Assembly: GCF_905397375.1 (NCBI RefSeq)
Contig: NZ_CAJPVG010000001.1
Coordinates: forward strand, 1 to 64,000
Source: Ralstonia mannitolilytica
GTDB lineage: Bacteria > Pseudomonadota > Gammaproteobacteria > Burkholderiales > Burkholderiaceae
Direction: 5' to 3'
Length of the DNA stretch: 64,000 nt
Under the pieces are notes generated by a model, which saw only the letters and a list, made by a program, of their open reading frames with translations, searched no databases and was not told where the DNA came from. Within the stretch, counting starts at the first letter, position 1. Each line of letters starts with the position of its first letter. Shown piece after piece: positions 56,477-64,000 of the stretch. The position numbers and the translations under genes are program-made.

Positions 56477-58558
56477 ATGCATAACGATTTCCATATTGCG
56501 CTGCTGCTGTTTGCGTGGGTCAGCACGGGGCTGACCACGTTTGCCGCATTGGACGCTGCGACACGCCTGCCGGGGGGCTCGACGGTCGCGAAACGCCGCA
56601 ACTGGCGCATAGCCTGTGCGGCCATTCTTGGCATCGGATTGTGGTCCGGGCTGTGGCTTGCCATGCTCGGCCTGCATCGCCAGGTCAGCCTGCCGCTGGC
56701 CGCGCCCTTCGCCGCCACGCTGACGACGGCACTGGCCGCCGCGGTGGCCGCATTTTCGATCGTGCTGGCCGACGCTGCGCCGGCCAACGCGCCGCAACCG
56801 ATGCATCGTCGCAACATCGCCATGGGCACCGTGGCGCTGGCCGCCGGGCTTCTTGTCATCGAGCTGTACCTGACGCGGCCGTGGGTCTACGACACCGGGT
56901 CGCTCGCGCGCCGCGTGTTCGGCTGGGGCGGCAGCACGATCGTGCTGGGAGCGGGCGCTTGCCTGGCGATGTGCATGGCGTTTCACGGACCGCCGTCGCG
57001 GCGGCGGGGGGCAGTGGGGCTGCGCGCGGAGGCGGCGGCCGTACTGGCCACCTCCGCCATGGTGTCGCTGGCGGCGTGGCCTTCGGCGGCCTGGCCCGCA
57101 GACGAGTCGATGGCGCATGCCGTGCCGATCATCATGGTCAGCGCCGGCGGCGTACTGCTGGCGCTGGGCCTTCATGCGGCGCTCATCATGCTGGAGACCC
57201 GCATCGATTCCGCGCAGGCACATCTTGCGGCCTCGCTTGCACGCGTGGCGAGCCAGTCGCCCACACCGCAACATCACGATGCACTCACGGGCCTGCCCAA
57301 CCGGCTGTATCTGCGTGACGCGCTGGACGCCGCGATCCTGTCTTCCACCCGGCGCGGGCGGCCGTTCGCGCTGTTCTACCTGGATCTCGACCACTTCGGC
57401 CACATCAACGAACAGCACGGCCGCAGCGCCGGCGACCGCGTCCTTCAGATCATCGCAGAGCGCCTGCGCCAGGCCATGCGGGGCGAAGACATCGTCGCAC
57501 GGCTCGGCGGCGATGAATTCGGCATCCTGGTCGAAGGCCTGGCGCTGCCCGAAGCCGCCGCCACCATCGGCGACAAGCTGCTGTTCCGCCTGCGTGAATC
57601 GGTGGAAATCGACGGCCGGCGCGTGCGCGCAACGGCCAGCATCGGCGTGGTGATCCACCCGCACAACGGTGCGACCGCCGATGCGCTGCTCGAGCACGCC
57701 GACACTGCCATGTTCGATTGCAAGCAAAGCACCGGCAACGCCTACCGCTTCTACGAGCCGCGGCTGAACACGACGGCCCACCGTGTGCTGCAGATCCAGC
57801 GCGCACTGTCCCACGCGGCGCTCAATGGGCAGCTCTCGGTGTACTACCAGCCCAAGTTCGACGCGCGCACGCACGCCATGACAGGCGCTGAAGCCCTGCT
57901 GCGCTGGAACCACCCGGAGCTGGGCCCGGTGTCGCCGGCCGAGTTCATTCCGCTGGCCGAACGCACCGGCATGATTGTCGAACTCGGCGACTGGGTGATC
58001 GAAGAAGTCTGCCGCCAGATCATGCATTGGGACGCGTCGGGCCTCGCGCCGCAGCGCATCGCCGTGAACCTGTCGCCCACCCAGTTCCAGCAGCCCGACC
58101 TGGTGCCGCGGCTGTCGCAGATCCTGCACCGCTACCAGGTCGATGCGCACCGGCTGATGTTCGAGATCACCGAGACCGCAGCCATGCGCGATGCCGGCCA
58201 GAGCATTGCGGCGATCCGGCAGATCCAGTCGCTCGGTTTCGAGGTGGCCATCGACGACTTCGGGACCGGATATTCCAGCCTCAGTTACTTGCAGCGCTTT
58301 CGCGCGCAGCAGATCAAGATCGACCGTGCCTTCGTCAGCGCGCTCGACGAAAACCCGTCCGAGGCGGCGGCCATCATTCGTGCCATTTGCGCGATGGCCC
58401 ATTCTCTCGACATGACCGTCGTCGCCGAAGGCGTGGAAACCGACGCACAGATGCAGGCGCTGGTGAAACTGCAATGCGACCAGGTGCAGGGCTTTTTCCT
58501 CGCCCGCCCCTTACCGGCCAAGGAATTCCAGACGCGACTCGCCCCCGAGTACGCGTGA
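56477..58558 (+). CDS. Membrane-bound GGDEF-EAL cyclic-di-GMP protein
   Basis: A 693-residue protein. The N-terminal 230 residues have about seven hydrophobic segments and resemble the MHYT sensor layout, but the MHYT motifs are lost. The GGDEF domain has an intact active site (RLGGDEFGIL) and an inhibitory I-site RxxD (RGED) five residues before it. The EAL domain also keeps its catalytic residues: GAEALLRW, VNLSPTQFQQ, EITETAAM, IDDFGTGYSSLSYL, KIDRAFV and VAEGVET. Both synthesis and breakdown of c-di-GMP are therefore possible. The ATG at 56477 is chosen over 56414. C-di-GMP output may bear on the pilus and surface genes nearby. Confidence 0.88.
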   Translation: MHNDFHIALLLFAWVSTGLTTFAALDAATRLPGGSTVAKRRNWRIACAAILGIGLWSGLWLAMLGLHRQVSLPLAAPFAATLTTALAAAVAAFSIVLADAAPANAPQPMHRRNIAMGTVALAAGLLVIELYLTRPWVYDTGSLARRVFGWGGSTIVLGAGACLAMCMAFHGPPSRRRGAVGLRAEAAAVLATSAMVSLAAWPSAAWPADESMAHAVPIIMVSAGGVLLALGLHAALIMLETRIDSAQAHLAASLARVASQSPTPQHHDALTGLPNRLYLRDALDAAILSSTRRGRPFALFYLDLDHFGHINEQHGRSAGDRVLQIIAERLRQAMRGEDIVARLGGDEFGILVEGLALPEAAATIGDKLLFRLRESVEIDGRRVRATASIGVVIHPHNGATADALLEHADTAMFDCKQSTGNAYRFYEPRLNTTAHRVLQIQRALSHAALNGQLSVYYQPKFDARTHAMTGAEALLRWNHPELGPVSPAEFIPLAERTGMIVELGDWVIEEVCRQIMHWDASGLAPQRIAVNLSPTQFQQPDLVPRLSQILHRYQVDAHRLMFEITETAAMRDAGQSIAAIRQIQSLGFEVAIDDFGTGYSSLSYLQRFRAQQIKIDRAFVSALDENPSEAAAIIRAICAMAHSLDMTVVAEGVETDAQMQALVKLQCDQVQGFFLARPLPAKEFQTRLAPEYA

Positions 58559-58950
58559 AATCGGACGGCCAAAAAATGCGCCATTTTGATGCATGGACGC
58601 ATTTTCCCTTTCAGAAGCCTTTCACGCGCGAATGTGGAAAGCACCGGTCCAGCGTTTGATACGCCTGCCCGGGCAATGAAGCCATCGCATAAAAAGGATG
58701 GTCCTCACAGTGTGGAGGCCCAAGGCGTAGGGCTTGGCGGCCTACGGGAACATCGACACTGAGGTTTACATTTCGGACGGCCACGTAAATGCCCATGCCA
58801 CGATGATTTGCGCAAAAATACCCTCCCGAAAAATGCGCCTCATTGGCCTATGGACTTAACAGAATTTATTTCTCCCTTGCGAAGTCGTTATAATGCCGTG
58901 GGCTACGGGGAGCGTGCCCATGTTTCAATTGCAACGTAGAGGAATCCATA
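58559..58950. other. Intergenic region before hns
   Basis: About 390 bases. The right end carries the hns promoter. The middle (58690-58760) has a GC-rich stretch with repeated GGCC/GGCG words but no hairpin with a U-tract. A reverse frame of 61 codons (58611-58796) starts MGIYVAVRNVNLSV and lacks a ribosome-binding site, so I do not call it. No RNA gene recognised. Confidence 0.35.
58866..58894 (+). promoter_or_regulatory. Probable hns promoter
   Basis: A perfect -10 box TATAAT (58889-58894) lies 57 bases before the ATG. At 17 bases upstream is TTATTT (58866-58871), a poor -35 box, within AT-rich DNA that may allow autoregulation by H-NS. Confidence 0.55.
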
Positions 58951-59259
58951 ATGCCGACTTACAAGGAAATCGTTCAGAAGATCTCTGAACTGCAGCGTCA
59001 AGCCGATGAACTTCGGGCAAATGAGCAGGCGGCGGTGATCGCTGAAATCAAGCAGAAGATCGCGGAGTACGGCCTGACCGCCGAAGACCTCGGTTTTGGC
59101 GCCAAGGGTGGCGTGCCCTCGAAGAAGGCCGGCCGCAAGGTGCCCGTGCGCTACCGCGACAACAATGGCAACACCTGGACCGGCCGCGGCAAGCGTCCGG
59201 GCTGGCTGGTCAAGGAACTCTCGGCCGGCCGCAAGATGGAGGATTTCCTCATCGCCTGA
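58951..59259 (+). CDS. H-NS-family nucleoid protein
   Basis: A 102-residue H-NS-like protein. The N-terminal half is a coiled-coil oligomerisation region (YKEIVQKISELQRQADELRA). The C-terminal DNA-binding domain has the hallmark YRDNNGNTWTGRGKRPGWL, which contains the AT-hook-like GRGKRP loop. Length fits the short H-NS proteins of Betaproteobacteria (BpH3/Bv3F type). It silences AT-rich foreign DNA, of which this window has several blocks. AGAGGAAT precedes the ATG at 58951. Confidence 0.93.
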   Translation: MPTYKEIVQKISELQRQADELRANEQAAVIAEIKQKIAEYGLTAEDLGFGAKGGVPSKKAGRKVPVRYRDNNGNTWTGRGKRPGWLVKELSAGRKMEDFLIA

Positions 59260-59318
59260 CCCGGCAGAAGCCTTACCTCCGAGACAGCACAAAGAGGCGT
59301 CCGGAAACCACAAAAGAA

Positions 59319-59345
59319 AAGGCCGGCAAACTCTGCCGGCCTTTT
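59319..59345. terminator. Bidirectional intrinsic terminator between hns and the chemoreceptor gene
   Basis: Stem AAGGCCGGC/GCCGGCCTT (59319-59327 and 59335-59343) with a 7-base loop and T-rich sequence right of it (A-rich left of it), suited to both convergent genes. Confidence 0.85.
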
Positions 59346-59382
59346 TCATTCCCGCGCGCTGGCGGGCCTGGGCCCCGCTGCG

Positions 59383-60924
59383 CTAGACCTGGAAGCGCCC
59401 CACGGCCGTGCGCAGCAACTGCGCCTGCTCCTCCAGCGAGAGCGCCGCTGCGGCCGCCTGCTCCACCAGCGCCGCATTCTGCTGTGTCACTTCGTCCATC
59501 TGGTTGACCGCCTGGTTGACCTGCTCGATACCCGAGCTCTGCTCGTCCGACGCGGCCGAGATTTCGCCCATGATGTCCGTCACGCGCTTGACGGCGGTCA
59601 CCACTTCTTCGATGACCACGCCGGCCTCCTGCACGAGCGCGGCTCCGTTCTGCACGCGCCCGACCGAGTCGCCGATCAACTCCTTGATCTCCTTGGCCGC
59701 GCCTGCCGAACGCTGAGCCAGGCTGCGCACCTCGCCGGCCACCACCGCAAAGCCGCGCCCCTGTTCCCCGGCACGGGCGGCTTCCACCGCCGCGTTCAGC
59801 GCAAGGATGTTGGTCTGGAAGGCAATGCCTTCGATCACACCGATGATGTCGGCGATCTTCTTGCTGCTTTCGTTGATGCCCGACATGGTTTCGACCACGC
59901 GCCCGACCACCTCGCCGCCCTTGACGGCGATGTCCGAGGCGTTGACGGCCAGGGCACTCGCCTGACGTGCGTTGTCGGCGTTCTGCTTCACGATCGAGGT
60001 GAGCTCTTCCATGCTGGACGCGGTTTCCTCCAGCGACGACGCCTGCTGCTCCGTACGCTGCGAAAGATCGGCGTTGCCGGCGGCGATCTGCTTGGTGGCG
60101 CTGGCGATGGAATCGGCGGAGTTCTTGATGTTGCTGATCGTGCCCGTCAGCTCGCGCTGCATCTGCGCCATGGCGTACAGCATGCTGTCGCGGTCGTCCG
60201 GACGGGTCTGCACCTGCACGGCAAGATCGCCGGAGGCAATTCGGCTGGCAATGCTTGCGGCATAGGCCGGCTCTCCGCCCAACTGGCGCTGGAGGCTGCG
60301 CGTCACGGTAACCACCACGAACGTCATGAGCAGGCCGACGCCGAACAGCAGCCCAAGCGCCTTGAATAGCGACGCGCGGAACGCGGTGTCGATATCGTCC
60401 ATGTACGTGCCCGTGACAAGGCACCAGTCCCACGGCTGGTAGTACAGCACATAGCTCTTCTTCGGCTGCGGCTCCTCGGCGCCGGGCTTGGACCACAGAT
60501 AATCGACAAAGCCGCCGCCGTTCTTGGCCACGCGGGAGATTTCCTGAAACAGGTGGTTGCCCGACGGATCGGTAAAGCCCGACATGTCCTTGCCGACCAT
60601 CTCGGGCTTGATCGGGTGCATCAGCATCACGGAATTGGTCAGGTTGATGCTGAAATACCCATCCTTGCCGTAACGCATCGCCTTGATGCGCGCCATCGCC
60701 TGGGTGCGCGCGTCGTCGGCGCTCAGCTTGCCTTCCTGGGCCAGTTGGCCGTAGTCCTTGATGACGCCAAACGCGGCCTCGCTGACGTTCTGGAGATCCC
60801 GCTGGCGCTCTTCCAGACGCACTGTGCGCGTTTCCCACGCGCTCCAGACCGTGATGACCAGCAGGCACAGCCAGCTCAGAACGAGCGGCAGCCACAGCTT
60901 CTGCCGAAGCGTGAGTCGATTCAT
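59383..60924 (-). CDS. Methyl-accepting chemotaxis protein with a periplasmic Cache domain
   Basis: A 513-residue chemoreceptor. One N-terminal span (LWLPLVLSWLCLLVITVWSA), a periplasmic single Cache-like domain (KAMRYGKDGYFSINLTNSVM, MHPIKPEMVGKDMSGFTDPS, YYQPWDWCLVTGTYMDDIDT), a second span (LFKALGLLFGVGLLMTFVVV), HAMP-like link and the signalling domain with the tip EGIAFQTNILALNAAVEAAR. The ATG at 60924 follows GGAAGGAAG. No C-terminal CheR pentapeptide is visible. Cache sensors of this kind bind small organic acids or amino acids; the ligand is unknown. Confidence 0.92.
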   Translation of the reverse strand: MNRLTLRQKLWLPLVLSWLCLLVITVWSAWETRTVRLEERQRDLQNVSEAAFGVIKDYGQLAQEGKLSADDARTQAMARIKAMRYGKDGYFSINLTNSVMLMHPIKPEMVGKDMSGFTDPSGNHLFQEISRVAKNGGGFVDYLWSKPGAEEPQPKKSYVLYYQPWDWCLVTGTYMDDIDTAFRASLFKALGLLFGVGLLMTFVVVTVTRSLQRQLGGEPAYAASIASRIASGDLAVQVQTRPDDRDSMLYAMAQMQRELTGTISNIKNSADSIASATKQIAAGNADLSQRTEQQASSLEETASSMEELTSIVKQNADNARQASALAVNASDIAVKGGEVVGRVVETMSGINESSKKIADIIGVIEGIAFQTNILALNAAVEAARAGEQGRGFAVVAGEVRSLAQRSAGAAKEIKELIGDSVGRVQNGAALVQEAGVVIEEVVTAVKRVTDIMGEISAASDEQSSGIEQVNQAVNQMDEVTQQNAALVEQAAAAALSLEEQAQLLRTAVGRFQV

Positions 60925-61081
60925 CTTCCTTCCCTCCACCGTTTCTTTTTTATCCGCGTGATGCGTGCGGCGCTCCCCCGGGCGCGATCGCACGCGCCCT
61001 GCATGAGCTATCGGGCAAGGAAGCAGAAAACTTGAGGGCGGCGACCCTCCTGGCCAGGTCGCGCCCGTGCCGGACCACCGT

Positions 61082-62479
61082 TCAGCGCAGGGCGTGCGGA
61101 TTGATGCTGGGCAGCGCCGCATCGGCGCCCGATGCAGCCACCGGCTGGAGGACCGCAGGCGCCGCTGCCGCGTGATCGTCCTCGATGGGCGACCACGTTT
61201 CCCACAAGCCTTGCCGGCGCCAGGCTTCGGGTGTCACGGCCGGCTCGCTCGCGCGCGGCCCCGGCTCAGCCGCCGCCTGGACGGTGATCTCGACATGCGA
61301 GCCCGCCATGCGCGCCGCGCGCCCGCCGGCGTCGCGCCACGCTACGCCGTGCGCGCGCACATGGCGATAGCCGCCGTCCTTGTGGCGCATGCGGAACTCC
61401 GCGACGTAGGCAGCGGTATTGCCGTCCACATGCGCCTGGATGCGGTTGAGCACCATCGGCAGGTCGTCGGGATGCACGAGGCGCAGGTATTCGCTGGTGC
61501 TCGGGCCGATTTCCTTGAGCGTATAACCGAGCATGTCGGCAAACCGCGCGGAAAACTGCGCCGACCGGGTCACGAGGTCGAATTCCCACAGGCCGACCTC
61601 GACGCCATCCAGCAGCAGTTGATGGCGCGCCGCCAGTTCGGCTTCGCGCTGGCGGTAGCTCTGCTCCAGGTCATTGAGCGCCTGCATGGCTTCCTTGCGC
61701 AGGCGCATGTCGCGCGCGGCCGACGCGGCGGCAACGTCGGCGGCGGCGCGGTCGCGATAGCCGAGCAGGAGCGCCGCCAGCACCGAGGCCACGGCGCCCA
61801 CGGCAAGCGCCACCCGCAGCCACGCGGGCGCGGCATCCCGGGCCGCCGAAAACGTCCCTGACAGCGATGCCATGCAGGCGGCGTTCACCGTCAAGGCCGC
61901 CCCGAACAGCGCACACACGAATACGCTCACGGCAGGGCGGCGCACCGGTGCACCAGCGGCGCCGGGCCGGGGCGACAGCGCAAGCTGCAGCGCCGCCGCA
62001 CAGGCCACGGCCGACAGCACCATGACGATGCCCAGCAGGCCGGCGTCAGCCCACGCCATCGCAGCAAAGTGCGCCGTGCCCGCGACGAGCAGTACCGCCA
62101 CCGGCCCGCTCAGGCTGAGCAATGCGCCCAGCAGGACGGCGCGCACGCTAGTGGCACGGCCGCCCAGCACACACCACAGCGCGGCGACGGCCAGGCTCCA
62201 GCCGAAGGAGGCCACCGTCATCAACACGACGAGGTTCTCGTCATGCGGCGGCCAGTGCATCAGCAGCGCAAGCAGCGGCACCGTCCAGAGCCCCACCGCG
62301 GCAAACAGCGCTGTCATGACGAGCGGCAGGCGCGCATGCGAGGCAGTCGCGCGAGGCAGGCCGTCCAGCACGCGCAGCAGCAGGCTGCCGGCGCCGCACG
62401 CCACCAGCAGCGACAGCAAGGCGGGCGACAGCGCATCCGCGAGCACGCGGATCACGTGCGTGACGAAAGCCTCATCCAC
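61082..62479 (-). CDS. Membrane receptor with PAS domain and no output domain
   Basis: A 465-residue protein. The N-terminal 230 residues have about seven membrane segments in the layout of MHYT sensors (GLWTVPLLALLMHWPP, then SGPVAVLLVAGTAHFAAMAW), with degenerate motifs. A short coiled coil (RKEAMQALNDLEQSYRQREA) and a PAS_3-type domain (LLLDGVEVGLWEFDLVTRSA, LGYTLKEIGPSTSEYLRLVH, AEFRMRHKDGGYRHVRAHGV) follow. The last 80 residues are polar and Ala/Pro-rich. No kinase, GGDEF or methyl-accepting domain is present. It starts 46 bases behind galE and precedes the chemoreceptor gene on the same strand, so it may signal through a partner. Confidence 0.78.
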   Translation of the reverse strand: MDEAFVTHVIRVLADALSPALLSLLVACGAGSLLLRVLDGLPRATASHARLPLVMTALFAAVGLWTVPLLALLMHWPPHDENLVVLMTVASFGWSLAVAALWCVLGGRATSVRAVLLGALLSLSGPVAVLLVAGTAHFAAMAWADAGLLGIVMVLSAVACAAALQLALSPRPGAAGAPVRRPAVSVFVCALFGAALTVNAACMASLSGTFSAARDAAPAWLRVALAVGAVASVLAALLLGYRDRAAADVAAASAARDMRLRKEAMQALNDLEQSYRQREAELAARHQLLLDGVEVGLWEFDLVTRSAQFSARFADMLGYTLKEIGPSTSEYLRLVHPDDLPMVLNRIQAHVDGNTAAYVAEFRMRHKDGGYRHVRAHGVAWRDAGGRAARMAGSHVEITVQAAAEPGPRASEPAVTPEAWRRQGLWETWSPIEDDHAAAAPAVLQPVAASGADAALPSINPHALR

Positions 62480-62525
62480 GGCCGGACGTCTCCTGCTGCA
62501 CGGTGTCGTTCAAGGGGCGCCCGGA

Positions 62526-63551
62526 TCAGCCGCGGCTCTGGAAGCCGTCCGGGTTCATGCTCTGCCAACGCCACGAGTCTTCGCACATGCGCTCGATGCC
62601 GTATTGCGCGCGCCAGCCCAGCAGCGACGCCGCCAGCGCCGGATCGGCGTAGCAGGCCGCAATGTCGCCCGGGCGGCGGTCGACGATCTGGTACGGAATC
62701 GGCCGGCCGCTGGCACGCTTGTAGGCCTCCACCACTTCGAGCACCGAATATCCGCGGCCGGTGCCCAGGTTGACGGTAAAGCCGCGGCCGTCGCGGCGCA
62801 GCGTATCGAGTGCAGACAGATGGCCACGCGCGAGGTCGACCACGTGAATGTAGTCGCGCACGCCGGTGCCGTCGGGCGTGGGCCAATCCCCGCCGTAGAT
62901 GGACAGCTTCTCCCGCTTGCCGACCGCCACCTGGGCGACGTACGGCATCAGGTTGTTGGGGATACCGCGCGGGTCCTCGCCGATCAGTCCGCTGTGGTGC
63001 GCACCCACCGGGTTGAAGTAGCGCAGATAGGCAATCTGCCAGGCCACGTTCGAAATCTCGAGATCGCGCAGCACCTGCTCGCCCATCACCTTCGTCTGAC
63101 CGTAGGGGTTGGTGGCCGACAGCGGAAACGACTCGGTGATCGGCACCGTATGCGGATTGCCATACACGGTCGCCGACGAGCTGAACACGAGTTGGCGTAC
63201 ATTCGCATGCGCCATCGCCGCGCACAGCGTCACCAGGCCGCCCATGTTGTTGTCGTAATAGGCCAGCGGCTTCTGCACCGACTCGCCCACCGACTTGAGC
63301 GCGGCAAAGTGGATCACCGCGGAGATGCGCGTGCTGGCAAACAGGTCGTCGAGCAGGCGGCGGTCGCGCACGTCGCCTTGCACGAACTTCGGCGTCTTGG
63401 CGGTGATCTGCTCGATGCGGGACAGCACGGTCGCGCTGCTGTTGCACAGGTTGTCCAACCCGATCACCTGATAACCGGCATCCAGCAGTTCAACCCAGGT
63501 GTGCGAGGCGATGTAACCGGTGGCGCCGGTCAGCAGAATGGTTTCTGTCAT
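62526..63551 (-). CDS. galE: UDP-glucose 4-epimerase GalE
   Basis: A 341-residue short-chain dehydrogenase-type epimerase. The NAD site is ILLTGATGYIASHTWVELLD, followed by VIGLDNLCNSS, the Ser of VFSSSATVYG, the YxxxK pair in NPYGQTKVMGEQVLRDLE, and RYFNPVGAHHSGLIGEDPRG and RDYIHVVDLARGHLSALD. It interconverts UDP-glucose and UDP-galactose for surface polysaccharides. The loop GYIAS has Ala instead of Gly of E. coli GalE. The ATG at 63551 follows a purine-rich AACCCAATGACAG context with no strong Shine-Dalgarno. Confidence 0.92.
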   Translation of the reverse strand: MTETILLTGATGYIASHTWVELLDAGYQVIGLDNLCNSSATVLSRIEQITAKTPKFVQGDVRDRRLLDDLFASTRISAVIHFAALKSVGESVQKPLAYYDNNMGGLVTLCAAMAHANVRQLVFSSSATVYGNPHTVPITESFPLSATNPYGQTKVMGEQVLRDLEISNVAWQIAYLRYFNPVGAHHSGLIGEDPRGIPNNLMPYVAQVAVGKREKLSIYGGDWPTPDGTGVRDYIHVVDLARGHLSALDTLRRDGRGFTVNLGTGRGYSVLEVVEAYKRASGRPIPYQIVDRRPGDIAACYADPALAASLLGWRAQYGIERMCEDSWRWQSMNPDGFQSRG

Positions 63552-63703
63552 TGGGTTCGAGGTATCGAGGAGGAGCGTGGTAGCGTGCCGCGTTCACGCG
63601 CGGCATCGGGTTGTACAGCGCCGGCGTGGCAGCCGGCGCCCGAAACAGCGCGATCATAGCAAAGCGCCCTACCGCATTGCGGCGAACTTGAACCACGGCG
63701 CGA

Positions 63704-64000
63704 CTACGCCGCCGCGTCGGGATGGGCGGCCGCCTGCCAGGCGGCGTAGGCGGCGCGCAGGCGCCAGGGCGAGGTCTGGTCGCGCAGGCCGAGGGCATAC
63801 CCCACTTCAGCGGGGGTCGCGCCCGCGTCGAACAAGGCCGCTGCGTACCCGTTGCGCAGCGTCTGCGGAGACAGCCGTTCGCTGCGGTGCACCAATGCCG
63901 GCAGCGCAGCCAGCCACGCCTCCACGCGGCGGTAGACCGACGCGGCATGCATGGCGCGGCCGCTTGCATCGGCGACGAACACCCGTTCGCCCGGCACCTC
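63704..64000 (-). CDS. Tyrosine recombinase-like protein, C-terminal part (partial at the right edge)
   Basis: The visible 97-98 residues contain RLSPQTLRNGYAAALFDAGA and GYALGLRDQTSPWRLRAAYA, which correspond to the HxLRH-type motif and the last helix of tyrosine recombinases. The conserved Arg is kept (TLRN), but the usual His residues before and after are replaced by Gln/Asn positions, and Tyr candidates are in the last segment. The protein may thus be a degenerate or divergent integrase, as is known near galE in related genomes only as an inference. The start lies beyond 64000. Confidence 0.5.
   Translation of the reverse strand, partial: EVPGERVFVADASGRAMHAASVYRRVEAWLAALPALVHRSERLSPQTLRNGYAAALFDAGATPAEVGYALGLRDQTSPWRLRAAYAAWQAAAHPDAAA

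Noticed and set aside
56336..58474. Reverse frame of 712 codons opposite the GGDEF-EAL gene
   Set aside because: The forward protein has all motifs of both domains. The reverse product is a Arg/His/Gln-rich shadow with no recognisable domain.
58611..58796. Reverse frame of 61 codons in the gap before hns
   Set aside because: No ribosome-binding site, no family, and it ends in the region opposite the end of the GGDEF-EAL gene. Considered a chance frame.
1..64000. CRISPR arrays, rRNA and tRNA genes
   Set aside because: I looked for regularly spaced repeats, conserved rRNA segments and tRNA cloverleaf signatures and saw none. A tRNA could be missed by eye, and a tRNAscan run would settle it.

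Overview
The window is high-GC betaproteobacterial DNA. Its gene content fits Ralstonia or a close relative (Burkholderiaceae): a complete Tad/Flp pilus locus, a CYP102-type P450-reductase fusion, paralogous repeat-rich surface lipoproteins, a short H-NS protein, and IS66 and Tn3 elements. The genus is an inference from gene content. I saw no rRNA, tRNA or CRISPR array.

Region 1 to 27.1 kb is accessory DNA. It opens with the left end of an IS66 element (reverse strand) and a relic of a second one. A heavy-metal efflux island follows: a His-rich membrane protein, a translationally coupled MFP-RND-OMF tripartite pump, a CDF exporter and a cytochrome b561. From 9.5 to 14.1 kb lies a mobile-type block: a KfrA-like coiled-coil DNA-binding protein, a divergent GSGD-repeat (DUF2807-like) protein with tandem operator-like repeats between them, a ParD/ParE-type toxin-antitoxin pair, an unknown protein and a tyrosine recombinase. 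From 14.1 to 23.9 kb, on the reverse strand, is a type VI secretion cargo island: unknown gene, vgrG, DUF4123 adaptor, DUF3304 lipoprotein (predicted immunity), Tle1-type DUF2235 lipase, then small unknown genes including a pair that share an MGxAKxRG-type N-terminus. A Tn3-family transposase (24.1 to 27.1 kb) ends in a recognisable terminal repeat that cuts into a PepSY membrane-protein gene.

Region 27.1 to 36.6 kb is mostly metabolic and chromosomal: speG, an ArsR-type regulator divergent from a frameshifted P450 plus an ABM-domain monooxygenase, a Gfo/Idh/MocA oxidoreductase, a small membrane protein, the 1082-residue P450/NADPH-reductase fusion and a DUF2968 protein.

Region 36.7 to 49.6 kb is the Tad pilus operon, read on the reverse strand: flp, flp, tadV, tadE, rcpC, rcpA, tadZ, tadA, tadB, tadC, tadD, DUF3613, tadG, followed by a sigma-54 enhancer-binding protein. 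Beyond it, two homologous repeat-rich lipoprotein genes are divergently transcribed. Each is preceded by an excellent -24/-12 (sigma-54) promoter, and a palindrome built from CGTTACG/CGTAACG half-sites lies midway between them. Nearly the same motif occurs upstream of flp. This suggests one sigma-54 regulon, controlled by the enhancer-binding protein of the tad locus, that makes both pili and surface lipoproteins.

Region 53 to 64 kb holds signalling and surface genes: an orphan TpsB transporter, a LuxR-type regulator with a four-cysteine cluster, a GGDEF-EAL protein, hns, a methyl-accepting chemotaxis protein, a PAS membrane receptor without an output domain, galE, and the C-terminus of a tyrosine recombinase at the edge.
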